Part shown: positions 7,669 through 14,972 of the stretch, one piece after another
How positions within the stretch are numbered: position 1 is the first letter of the stretch
Layout: each line of letters opens with the position of its first letter
Assembly: GCA_022711175.1 (NCBI GenBank)
Contig: JAKLFM010000021.1
Location: 1-44,747, forward strand
Direction of reading: 5' to 3'
DNA: 44,747 bases
Source of the DNA: Bacteroidota bacterium
Lineage (GTDB): Bacteria > Bacteroidota > Bacteroidia > Bacteroidales > UBA4417
Program-made: the position numbers and the translations under genes
Notes under the pieces: generated by a model
What the model saw: only the letters and a program-made list of their open reading frames with translations
The model's database searches: none
Told to the model about the DNA's origin: nothing

Positions 7669-7703
7669 AACGGCGGCCCTGATTCATGGTCTGCCGTTTT
7701 TTT
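7669..7703 (+). terminator. Intrinsic terminator after trpB
   Basis: AACGGC at 7669-7674 pairs with GCCGTT at 7693-7698, with a partly paired interior, followed by a run of T. It is 43 bp after the trpB stop and fits the end of a monocistronic trpB transcript. Confidence 0.7.
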
Positions 7704-7861
7704 ATATTGATGCAAATCGGATAAGCCTTATTACATCAGGCTGTGAAGCAGTAACAGAACCAGCCTTTCATTCTTCTCTCAGTTACTTTATATTTACATA
7801 TTACCTCAACAAGTTAATGTAAAGCAACATTGCTATTAGTAGAGCAGGCATTCTCCATATT

Positions 7862-8104
7862 TTGCCTGTCTTGTGGTTTTTTTACAGGTGCGAAAGCCCC
7901 GTCGCAGAAGTTACTGACCATCATACAAATCAGCTTTCATATTTCACACATTCAACCCGGCCGGAACTTTTCTGGTACCGTACCCTTGAGTATTAGTTTA
8001 CTAACGGCAACTACAATGCCGGCTATACCATTTCTCATCGGGATTTCTTCAATGATTCTGACCATGCTCCGGTGAGCGCAACCTTTGTTCTGCCTGCAAA
8101 ATAA
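7862..8104 (+). pseudogene. Possible C-terminal remnant of an endonuclease/exonuclease/phosphatase gene
   Basis: The 7711-8164 stretch has no credible intact gene. In the frame ending with TAA at 8102 the translation finishes with NDSDHAPVSATFVLPAK. The SDHxPV motif with following hydrophobic strand is the usual C-terminal active-site segment of the EEP nuclease/phosphatase fold. The same frame is interrupted by TAG about 38 codons before the end and has no start, so this would be a decayed fragment. Upstream of the TAG the reading is only weakly protein-like. The identification rests on one motif and is tentative. Confidence 0.3.
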
Positions 8105-8164
8105 ACGGAACGATCAAATGCTGCCATGCGACTGATCAGAGCACGGCAGGTTATAGTAAACAGA

Positions 8165-8608
8165 TTAACCTGTCATTAAATCTTCCAGGATAATTATTGC
8201 ATCCCGGATAAATGTTTCACACCGCAGTTCAAACAGGTTATTGTCCCGGGCAAAAGCTTTCCCTTCTTCAGTATTCAAACTGCAATTAAGCAATGTACTG
8301 CAGTCGCATGAGCCGTGCCGTTCCTGAAAACGCCTGTTGAATTCCTGTATCATTGCATATGTATGCTCCTTGCGCTCCTGGTTCGAATGATGCTTTTCAC
8401 AGTTATAAATTCCCAGTACCATAAATGCCCCGGTAACAGCACCGCATGTTTTTTGAAGGCGGCCCATGCCGCCGCCAAATCCGGAAGAAATGCACATTGC
8501 AAGTTGGTGGTCAAAATTGAGTTGATCACTAAATGCTGCCAAAACGGACTGCGCACAATTATAATCCGACCTGAATGCGCTGATAGCCTTATCAATAGGG
8601 ATTTCCAT
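8165..8608 (-). CDS. C_GCAxxG_C_C family redox protein
   Basis: A 147-residue protein with the spaced cysteine signature of the C_GCAxxG_C_C family (PF09719): C18 in the YNCAQSVLAAF segment, C39 before the glycine-rich SGFGGGMGR, C55 in CGAVTGA, and further cysteines at a CDC and at LLNC. These proteins are small, probably redox-active or metal-binding, and often encoded beside oxidoreductases or transporters; the biochemical role is not established. The ATG at 8608 gives the expected length. The gene stands alone between the decayed region and the alkD-like gene, 119 bp away, with which it shares orientation. Confidence 0.85.
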   Translation of the reverse strand: MEIPIDKAISAFRSDYNCAQSVLAAFSDQLNFDHQLAMCISSGFGGGMGRLQKTCGAVTGAFMVLGIYNCEKHHSNQERKEHTYAMIQEFNRRFQERHGSCDCSTLLNCSLNTEEGKAFARDNNLFELRCETFIRDAIIILEDLMTG

Positions 8609-8727
8609 TAGACATTTATTTGTGTTACTCTTCAGCTTTAAAGAATGGGGTGTTCGAAATCAATTTTTCTATGTTCAGAGGTATCCCGGTAAGTATCTTC
8701 TCTTCCGCGGCAGATGGTCCTTTAGTC

Positions 8728-9435
8728 TTATTTGCTCATCGCTTGTTTTTTCATGTCTGCCGGCATTTTTTCGATAGCATACCGCAGTGCCGTACGCGGC
8801 ATAATGTATTTGTTTTTCATCACGAAATCAAAAACCTCATCGCGGTGTGCCTGGCTTGCCGCTTTGAGCATCCAGCCGTACCCCTTTTGAACAAGGTCGT
8901 CGCTATCCAACAGCAAGATATCAGCGATTTCGAAAATTTCGTTCAGGAATTTCCCTTTTCGGGCAGGGATGATCAGCGATACAGCCGCGGCCCTTCGCAC
9001 CCACCTGTTTTGCGAACGGGCAAACTCGTTCAGGCTGGCCACAAATTCAGGGTACATTTCGATGAATTCACCTACAGTATGGTTGCACAGCGTGTCGCAC
9101 GACGCCCAGTTGTTTACATATTCCTTAATCCATTTTTCAAACACCCGGAAATCGGTTGGTTCAAACCTTTTATGAATGTAATACGACCAATTACAGGCAA
9201 CGAACGACTCTTCGATTAAGCCAGACTGCCATAGCCGGCTGCACAAATCAAATATTTCCTGCTTTGTGAGTGATTCTATTTTTGAGGAATGCTTTTTCGC
9301 AATCTGTTGAACCACAGGAACCTTTACGCCGTAAAACTTTATCTTCTCTTTAAAGAAGTTCTGGCTGGTTTTAACGGTTTTCTCATCCACACTGTCCGCA
9401 AGCTCCTGCCTGATTATATCAATAAGAGAATTCAT
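8728..9435 (-). CDS. AlkD-like DNA alkylation repair protein
   Basis: A 235-residue all-helical HEAT-repeat protein of the DNA alkylation repair family (PF08713). Typical features are the N-terminal helices with FYGVKVPVVQQIAKK, the WSYYIHKRF and CDTLCNHTVGEF segments, and RSQNRWVRRAAAVSLI, which matches the AlkD core. AlkD glycosylases remove bulky or positively charged alkyl bases such as N7- and N3-alkylpurines without base flipping. I use the ATG at 9435; an in-frame TTG four codons upstream is possible. Context gives no further clue. Confidence 0.85.
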   Translation of the reverse strand: MNSLIDIIRQELADSVDEKTVKTSQNFFKEKIKFYGVKVPVVQQIAKKHSSKIESLTKQEIFDLCSRLWQSGLIEESFVACNWSYYIHKRFEPTDFRVFEKWIKEYVNNWASCDTLCNHTVGEFIEMYPEFVASLNEFARSQNRWVRRAAAVSLIIPARKGKFLNEIFEIADILLLDSDDLVQKGYGWMLKAASQAHRDEVFDFVMKNKYIMPRTALRYAIEKMPADMKKQAMSK

Positions 9436-9645
9436 CAGTTGAAACAAAGTTTAAAGTTGATATCTCGTTGATTTATAGTAAATCACGACCATAAAAACAG
9501 GCTAACCTGCTGCTCGAATATAACGGTCGGGAAATCCTACTTCAAAGCTATAAAAAGCATCGGTAAACCTGACCTGCACGCGTCAATGAATGAAAAAAAT
9601 AGCTGAATCAACAGCCGGTTTTATAAGAATGCCACTATGGGCCGC

Positions 9646-10143
9646 TCAATGTTTGAGCGTAAGAATAGCTGAATAAGTAACGTTGTTTTCGGTAAAAACA
9701 TCCTTTACCTTAAGCACGTCATGGTTCAATTCAACAATTTCGTATTCTTGTTCGGCTTCGCCGGTTATTTGCCAGGTAATATTTTTTTCGGCTGCATCGA
9801 GTTGCCAGGTTCCGTAAACGGTTTGCTCCTCGTCGGGATCGCATTTTTTTGAGCCCGTATCCTGAACAAGAGTGCTGTCGGTGTTGAAAATAAGCGAGTT
9901 ATCGGTAGCGCAGTTTTTAAAAAGGAAATAGAGGTCGTTCACTTTGAAAGTTAATCCCCCGATTACTACCGGGTACGAAGGATCGATGCTGAACGCTTTG
10001 ATATACCAGCTTTCCCCACACAACAAATCGGCTTTTGGAATTCCCGATACTTCTTCATCTTTGCTACAGGATGCAAAAAGCACTATGCAAAACAATGTCG
10101 CTATCGAATTGATTATTAAGCTGTTGCCTGTATTTCTACTCAT
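9646..10143 (-). CDS. Hypothetical lipoprotein, lipocalin-like
   Basis: A 165-residue protein with a lipoprotein signal: a hydrophobic stretch at ~12-24, then the lipobox LFASC with the cysteine at ~26, followed by SKDEE. The mature part has alternating beta-strand character and a central YGTWQLDAAEKNITW pattern reminiscent of lipocalin-like domains common in Bacteroidota lipoproteins. Two cysteines in the middle (KNCATD, KKCDPDEE) may form a disulfide. It is probably attached to the outer membrane. Function unknown. It stands alone, with about 200 bp of empty sequence downstream. Confidence 0.7.
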   Translation of the reverse strand: MSRNTGNSLIINSIATLFCIVLFASCSKDEEVSGIPKADLLCGESWYIKAFSIDPSYPVVIGGLTFKVNDLYFLFKNCATDNSLIFNTDSTLVQDTGSKKCDPDEEQTVYGTWQLDAAEKNITWQITGEAEQEYEIVELNHDVLKVKDVFTENNVTYSAILTLKH

Positions 10144-10257
10144 TGTGTCTCCGGATGATTGATCACTTCAATTATAAATGTATCCTGAAAAGTAGTTTTT
10201 GTAATAACGCTCTAATTAACGAAAAAGTTTTGAGCTGTACAGTTTAGCACTTAAAAT

Positions 10258-10292
10258 GAAAAAGGCACCTACATGATTTGATGTAAGTGCCT
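10258..10292 (-). terminator. Intrinsic terminator of the tRNA-Ala transcript
   Basis: On the minus strand AGGCACTTACAT (10292-10281) pairs with ATGTAGGTGCCT (10274-10263) across a 6-nt loop, with a single G-U pair, followed by five T. It begins 11 bp past the tRNA 3' end. Confidence 0.85.
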
Positions 10293-10303
10293 GGTTTACT
10301 GAG

Positions 10304-10377
10304 TGGAGCGTAGGGGAGTCGAACCCCTGACCTTTAGACTGCCAGTCTAACGCTCTAGCCAACTGAGCTAACGCCCC
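10304..10377 (-). tRNA. tRNA-Ala (anticodon GGC)
   Basis: The minus strand folds into a complete 74-nt cloverleaf: 7-bp acceptor stem, D arm GCTC/GAGC, anticodon stem TTAGA/TCTAA with loop CTGGCAG giving anticodon GGC, and T arm AGGGG/CCCCT with loop TTCGACT. Acceptor position 3-70 is a G-U pair, the main identity element of alanine tRNA. The discriminator base is A, and the CCA tail is not encoded. The anticodon reads GCC and GCU alanine codons. Confidence 0.97.
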
Positions 10378-10516
10378 ATTCCGGATTAGAGGGTGCAAAT
10401 GTATGTTATTTTTGTTGATCCGGCAACAGTCATCAAAATTTCATCCCTAATCCTCACGATCAATGCCGGTTACAAACATCTGCGTAATTTAGTGCCTTCA
10501 ATATTTCTGCAAACCC

Positions 10517-11080
10517 ATGAAGCGCCTCTTTGCTGCCGTTAAAATTATTCCCTCACCGAACTTTATTTCGGTTGTCCGATCGCTTGCCAGTGAATTAAGG
10601 CACGAACGAATAAAATGGGTTGAGTTGCACAACATGCATCTGACCCTGAAGTTTTTCGGCGAAACCGAAGAATCCCGTATTCCTGATATAAACAAGGCTT
10701 TGTCAGCAGCAGCCGAAAACGTTGAGCCTTTTACTCTGCACTTAGGCCGGACGGGCATTTTCGGCAGCCGCTACGATCCGCGGGTGATCTGGTTCGGCAT
10801 TGATCCTGAACCCGGGCTTAATAAGCTGGCCGGTGATGTTGTGAGCAACCTTCGGCAAGCGGGATGGAGACCTGACCGGCAAAATTTTGTGCCTCATTTA
10901 ACGGTTGGCCGGATCAAAGAAATTAGCGACAAGTCACTTTTCCAGGGAGTTATCGACCGTTATCGTGATGCCAGCATTCAGGAACAACCGGTTCATGAAC
11001 TTGTTCTTTACGAAAGCATCTTAAAACGTGAAGGCCCGGAGTATATCGCGCTACGTAAGTTCCCTCTCTCGAAGCATTGA
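10517..11080 (+). CDS. thpR: RNA 2',3'-cyclic phosphodiesterase (2H family)
   Basis: A 187-residue member of the LigT/ThpR family of 2H phosphoesterases. Both catalytic H-x-T motifs are present: H41-L-T43 and H127-L-T129, at the usual separation. ThpR hydrolyses 2',3'-cyclic phosphate ends of RNA to 2'-phosphates and was first seen as an RNA ligase activity. The length matches the family (~180). The ATG at 10517 gives the characteristic MKRLFAAVKI start. It stands alone, convergent with the next gene, with a hairpin terminator in between. Confidence 0.92.
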   Translation: MKRLFAAVKIIPSPNFISVVRSLASELRHERIKWVELHNMHLTLKFFGETEESRIPDINKALSAAAENVEPFTLHLGRTGIFGSRYDPRVIWFGIDPEPGLNKLAGDVVSNLRQAGWRPDRQNFVPHLTVGRIKEISDKSLFQGVIDRYRDASIQEQPVHELVLYESILKREGPEYIALRKFPLSKH

Positions 11081-11091
11081 CAGGTAAATAA

Positions 11092-11118
11092 AAAAGCGGC
11101 TTTTCTGAGCCGGTTTTG
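11092..11118. terminator. Bidirectional terminator hairpin
   Basis: CGGCT (11097-11101) pairs with AGCCG (11108-11112), flanked by A-rich sequence on one side and T-rich on the other. It lies between the convergent thpR and membrane-protein genes and can serve both. Confidence 0.6.
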
Positions 11119-11135
11119 TTTCATCGTGCTGCCTG

Positions 11136-11483
11136 TCAGGCCTTTGGAGGAGTGGTATCTTCGTGGTCTTTCCTGTTTTTTTCTAGAATGAAATCCACAA
11201 TCAGTGCCAAACCGCCGAAAATGAATGCCATTGAAAAATAGGCTATTTCGGGACTCAGAACATCATATTTTGCCAGGGCTTCGGCAATGAGCAGGCCTGA
11301 TCCTACTCCAAAGAACAGCAGCCCCCACTTAAGGGTAGAGTAACATTTGCGTTCCTGGCCGAAAATAGAAGCGTCTTTCCCGCTCTGAATGAGCGCCATA
11401 CGTTCTTTTTTACGGTATGAGAGGTAAACAATGCCAAGTATCATGGCAAACATTGATACCGGGACAAAAATTTCAGCTTGCAT
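11136..11483 (-). CDS. DUF6249-like membrane protein
   Basis: A 115-residue membrane protein with three predicted helices: ~5-22, a middle one (~50-70) and ~80-100. A cytoplasmic stretch with YRKKERMALIQSGKDAS lies after the first helix, and a charged C-terminus follows the last. The layout and the KKERMALIQSG motif match the DUF6249 family, which in Bacteroidota commonly sits beside ECF sigma factor genes, as here (divergent from the 11699 sigma gene). Function is unknown; the neighbour suggests a link to envelope stress signalling. Confidence 0.7.
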   Translation of the reverse strand: MQAEIFVPVSMFAMILGIVYLSYRKKERMALIQSGKDASIFGQERKCYSTLKWGLLFFGVGSGLLIAEALAKYDVLSPEIAYFSMAFIFGGLALIVDFILEKNRKDHEDTTPPKA

Positions 11484-11698
11484 AGTATTGAGTTTTAGTG
11501 GTTAGTTATCCGTTTTCTGCAGTTTTTGACGCAAGAAAAGAAAAAGGGTTACAATGTTGATTGATTTTTCCGCTTTTAAGTCTGTATTCCTTTCCTTAAC
11601 CGAATTATTCAGACCCAGACTTTTGAATTTCGGCAAACAGGCCGCAATTTTGTATCTTTACATGTAACCTTAAAGACGAATATGCGTCATAATTGAGC

Positions 11699-12268
11699 AT
11701 GAAGGACCAGGACGACATCTACCATGTTCAGCAAATATTAGCAGGTAAAACGGCATCGTTTGCTTACCTGGTTGATCGTCACAAGGATATGGCCTTTACC
11801 ATCGCGCTGAAAATTGTGCGAAACCGTGAAGATGCCGAAGAGATAACCCAGGATTCCTTTGTGAAAGCATACCAGTCACTGCGTTCTTTTAAAGGCGAAT
11901 CAAAGTTTTCAACCTGGCTGTACCGTATTGTTTACAATGCTGCAATTTCACATACCAGAAGGCACAAACACGAGTTTACGGCCATCGATGAGAACCTTAT
12001 AGGAAACATGACTGAAGATGAAATTGTTGAAAACCTTGACCAACTGGACAGGGAGGAGCAATCGAAACTCATTACTTCGGCTGTTGACCATCTGCCTCCT
12101 GACGAAAGCGCCCTTGTGTCGCTGTTTTATATGCAGGAAACCTCAGTAGAGGACATTAGCCGCATCACAGGGCTCAGCGTTTCGAACGTAAAAGTGAAAT
12201 TGCACCGCATACGCAAAAAACTCTACGATGCAATGCAGCAGAAAATGGTAAAGGCACAATTGGTATAA
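11699..12268 (+). CDS. ECF-type RNA polymerase sigma factor (RpoE-like)
   Basis: A 189-residue sigma factor. Region 2 lies at ~20-90 with the RNREDAEEITQDSFVKAYQSL core and STWLYRIVYNAA segment. Region 4 lies at ~125-180 with a clear helix-turn-helix (SVEDISRITGLSVSNVKVKL). It resembles the common Bacteroidota RpoE-like factor paired with small membrane proteins. I choose the ATG at 11699; an in-frame TTG two codons upstream is unlikely. A near-consensus -7 box (TATCTTTA, 11653-11660) lies 38 bp upstream. The next gene starts 36 bp downstream and is probably its partner. Confidence 0.9.
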   Translation: MKDQDDIYHVQQILAGKTASFAYLVDRHKDMAFTIALKIVRNREDAEEITQDSFVKAYQSLRSFKGESKFSTWLYRIVYNAAISHTRRHKHEFTAIDENLIGNMTEDEIVENLDQLDREEQSKLITSAVDHLPPDESALVSLFYMQETSVEDISRITGLSVSNVKVKLHRIRKKLYDAMQQKMVKAQLV

Positions 12269-12304
12269 AACTTGTATTTTTGTTAACCGATAACCGTAAA
12301 GAAT

Positions 12305-12730
12305 ATGACCCCGAAAGAAATGCAACCCGATGAAGCGATTAAAAGGCTTTTGAAGTTTTCGAAGCCCGAATCGCCTTCGGCCGATTTTACGGCTCGAATC
12401 ATGGAGCAGGTCCTGGCTGAACCGGCATCTGAAAAAAGCTGGCTGGCACGTAACCAGTGGGTATTATTCATTGCTACCTCAGCCGTTTTCCTTTTGCTGT
12501 TTTACTTCCCCATCTGGTCGCTTTTCGGTTATGAATTCACTCCCGGTAAGTTTTTCATGTATTATGCCGGTAAGTATGTAACTACTGCAGCCCTGTGGCT
12601 TGGTGAAGCGCTGAGTCGCTTTGCCGGAATGGGTAAAATGTGGTATCTCATCCCCGTGTCGGTAGCCATACTCCTGCTTGCTGTTTTCGACCAGGCATTC
12701 AGCAGAAGAGCCCGTTTCAGGACTGCTTAA
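12305..12730 (+). CDS. Putative anti-sigma factor, small membrane protein
   Basis: A 141-residue protein with a ~50-residue cytoplasmic N-terminus (a helix with FSKPESPSADFTARIMEQV) and two to three membrane helices, at ~57-75, possibly ~85-105, and ~114-130. The N-terminal segment resembles the sigma-binding end of small Bacteroidota anti-sigma proteins. Its position directly after an ECF sigma gene supports this role. No zinc-binding His/Cys motif is present. The assignment is inferred mainly from context. Confidence 0.6.
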   Translation: MTPKEMQPDEAIKRLLKFSKPESPSADFTARIMEQVLAEPASEKSWLARNQWVLFIATSAVFLLLFYFPIWSLFGYEFTPGKFFMYYAGKYVTTAALWLGEALSRFAGMGKMWYLIPVSVAILLLAVFDQAFSRRARFRTA

Positions 12731-12743
12731 TACTCAATGATCA

Positions 12744-12784
12744 TAACATTGCGCCCGGCCTCTGAAACCGGGCGTTGTTTTTAT
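12744..12784 (+). terminator. Intrinsic terminator after the sigma operon
   Basis: CGCCCGG (12752-12758) pairs with CCGGGCG (12768-12774), then a T-rich tract follows. It ends the sigma/anti-sigma transcript, just before the fructosamine kinase gene. Confidence 0.85.
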
Positions 12785-12795
12785 ACTTTTATTGC

Positions 12796-13677
12796 ATGAT
12801 GGTACCCGAAACGATAAAAACCGGCATTGAGGACCGCCTGACACAAGAAAAAGGCCTGCCGGTGAAAATCAAATCTACGGCTTCAATCGGCGGTGGCTGC
12901 ATCAACAATGCTTCTGAAATTGTGACCACATCAGGCAGGTATTTCCTCAAATATAACCTGGCCTTGAAATATCCGGATATGTTTGAAAAAGAATCGCTGG
13001 AGCTGAAATTGCTGGCTTCGGCCGGCAATATCCGTTTACCGGAAGTTGTATTTCATTCAACAGCAGGCGAATATGCTTTCTTATTGCTCGAAATGATTGA
13101 AAGTGGCGCCGGTCAACCCGGTTTCTGGACTGATTTCGGAAGCTCGCTCGCAGCTCTGCATGGGCATTCAGCTGAAATGTTCGGGCTCGACCACGACAAC
13201 TACATGGGCTCACTCAGGCAAAGCAACCGCTTTCATCCCGGCTGGTGCGACTTTTTTGTTGCCGAAAGGCTCGAACCACAGCTGAAAATGGCTCGCGACA
13301 CAGGACACATTTCTATATCAGCAATCAAATCATTTGACAATCTATACCGGAAACTTCCGGAACTTATCCCGGTAGAAAAGCCGGCACTGATCCATGGTGA
13401 TTTGTGGAACGGAAATTTCATGGTGTCAGAGGAGGGGAAAGCCTGCCTGATAGATCCCGCCGCATATTATGGCCACCGTGAATCCGACATAGCCATGACG
13501 AAACTGTTCGGCGGATTTTCAGAAGACTTCTACTCAGCTTATAACAGTGCCTGGCCGCTCGAAAAAGGGTGGCAGCAACGGATTGATATCCTTAACCTTT
13601 ATCCGCTGCTAATACATGTGAATCTTTTCGGCATCAGCTACCTGAGGGATGTTCAGAATATCGTCAGGCAGTTTTGA
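12796..13677 (+). CDS. Fructosamine kinase family protein
   Basis: A 293-residue kinase of the aminoglycoside/choline-kinase-like fold. It has the N-terminal GGGCINNA phosphate-binding segment (~residue 31), the catalytic loop HGDLWNGN (~residue 203) and IDPAAYYGHRESDIAM (~218-233), all typical of fructosamine/ketosamine-3-kinases. These phosphorylate Amadori products on sugars bound to protein amines, letting the adduct fall off, a form of glycation repair. The start is one of two adjacent ATGs (12796 or 12799); an upstream in-frame TTG would fall inside the preceding terminator. It ends 21 bp before the convergent 13699 gene. Confidence 0.92.
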   Translation: MMVPETIKTGIEDRLTQEKGLPVKIKSTASIGGGCINNASEIVTTSGRYFLKYNLALKYPDMFEKESLELKLLASAGNIRLPEVVFHSTAGEYAFLLLEMIESGAGQPGFWTDFGSSLAALHGHSAEMFGLDHDNYMGSLRQSNRFHPGWCDFFVAERLEPQLKMARDTGHISISAIKSFDNLYRKLPELIPVEKPALIHGDLWNGNFMVSEEGKACLIDPAAYYGHRESDIAMTKLFGGFSEDFYSAYNSAWPLEKGWQQRIDILNLYPLLIHVNLFGISYLRDVQNIVRQF

Positions 13678-13698
13678 TTATACGATTGGCTGTATCGG

Positions 13699-14931
13699 TC
13701 ACATCCGCTTGCTGATTCTCCTGAACAGCAGTATAAACGAGGCAATCACAATTGTTTCGAGCACGAATATTACCGTTTGCAACGAGTGCCATGAAAAAGG
13801 TACTGATTGTTCGGTGCTGGTGATAAGCGCATAAACATCAGTTATGACCGAATAGAGCGTGAGCGCTGTGAAAAGCGCCAGTATGAATGACATCACTCTT
13901 TCCGACTGCTGCGTACGGCTTACCTCCATGCCTTCGATGGCAAACGACAGTGACTTTTCAGCATCCTTGTACAGTTCGTATTTTGCAACAATATCGGAGT
14001 TTTGCCTGTACATTTTCATAAACCTGAACTGGTGCAGGGTAAAATTGGGATTGAACAGCCGCAGGTTCTGGATTTGCCATGTATTGTAGTTGAAGATTTT
14101 TCGTAAATGATTCGAATCCACATCAAGGTTTTGGTTCAGCACATCGAGGAATGAGTTATAAACATGCAGCGAATTGTTTACGGCTACCGTTTCGCAAATC
14201 ATATAACTGTCGATTGCGGTAAGCCACACAAGTTCCGCGTCATTTCCCTTTTTCTCCATTTCCCAGAAGTACATCGGAAATACTGCAAAGAATCGGTGAT
14301 TTTCAAAGGTCATCCCGTGCTCTTCGGCCTGGTAACGCTCTACTGTTTTTGAGAGCGCCTCTTTTTCATCATAAAAGAATATGTGAACCAGGTAGTTATA
14401 ACTGTCGTCTTTGGTGTGAATACCGTATTTTTCGATGCCCGACGGAACACCGAAATGGTAAAATGATGACTTTTTGATAATGCCAATCGTATCAAGGATA
14501 TCAACCGTTTTAAAGATATCATCAAAAATGCTGTCAATAATTTCGGCTGCTGCATCGCCCGAAGCTTCAATATCCGATAGATTTTCGTCAGTAACTTTTC
14601 CGGTATATTCAAAAACCGGTACAATGTTTAAGAAACCAAACGTATTGATAATGAGCCTGAATGATGACAAGCGGAAACTGATTTCTTTTTCATCAACCAA
14701 CCCTTGAAACCGCTGAATTGCCTTTTCTGTAAACTCCAGTGTGACTTCAACCGGGCGAAATGAGTAATTGCCAATAGGATTCTCCGAATACAGGAACTTT
14801 AAGCCACCGCCGGCAAATATGCCGTCAGTAATCAATGATTCGAGTTTGTTGTTAACTTCGTCAGCATCAGCGTCGGTTTTGACGATTCTCGCATTGAGCG
14901 CCCAAACTCTGTTTTCTAAGTACTTGATCAT
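13699..14931 (-). CDS. Uncharacterised protein with two C-terminal membrane helices
   Basis: A 410-residue protein I do not recognise. The first ~340 residues are predicted soluble, mixed alpha/beta, rich in aromatic and acidic residues. Two hydrophobic helices lie at ~348-368 and ~385-404, ending in a basic RRISKRM. This gives a tail-anchored topology with the large N-terminal part in the cytoplasm. A helical stretch before the first membrane segment (~310-345) may form a coiled coil. It is the last gene of an apparent operon with the tandem-AAA protein (41-bp gap) and the LamG/zinc-ribbon protein, so a physical link to the AAA machine is plausible. No catalytic motif is visible. Confidence 0.75.
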   Translation of the reverse strand: MIKYLENRVWALNARIVKTDADADEVNNKLESLITDGIFAGGGLKFLYSENPIGNYSFRPVEVTLEFTEKAIQRFQGLVDEKEISFRLSSFRLIINTFGFLNIVPVFEYTGKVTDENLSDIEASGDAAAEIIDSIFDDIFKTVDILDTIGIIKKSSFYHFGVPSGIEKYGIHTKDDSYNYLVHIFFYDEKEALSKTVERYQAEEHGMTFENHRFFAVFPMYFWEMEKKGNDAELVWLTAIDSYMICETVAVNNSLHVYNSFLDVLNQNLDVDSNHLRKIFNYNTWQIQNLRLFNPNFTLHQFRFMKMYRQNSDIVAKYELYKDAEKSLSFAIEGMEVSRTQQSERVMSFILALFTALTLYSVITDVYALITSTEQSVPFSWHSLQTVIFVLETIVIASFILLFRRISKRM

Positions 14932-14972
14932 CTGGTAATAAGCTAAAACCGGAACAAAAGGATAATGAATGT

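Noticed and set aside
7830..8075. 81-residue plus-strand reading frame in the gap after trpB
   Set aside because: No start signal, no recognisable motif, odd composition; a different frame of the same DNA shows an EEP-like C-terminus instead.
10216..10398. 60-residue minus-strand reading frame
   Set aside because: It covers the tRNA-Ala gene and its terminator; its GALAQLARALDWQS-like stretch is a common false ORF over tRNA genes.
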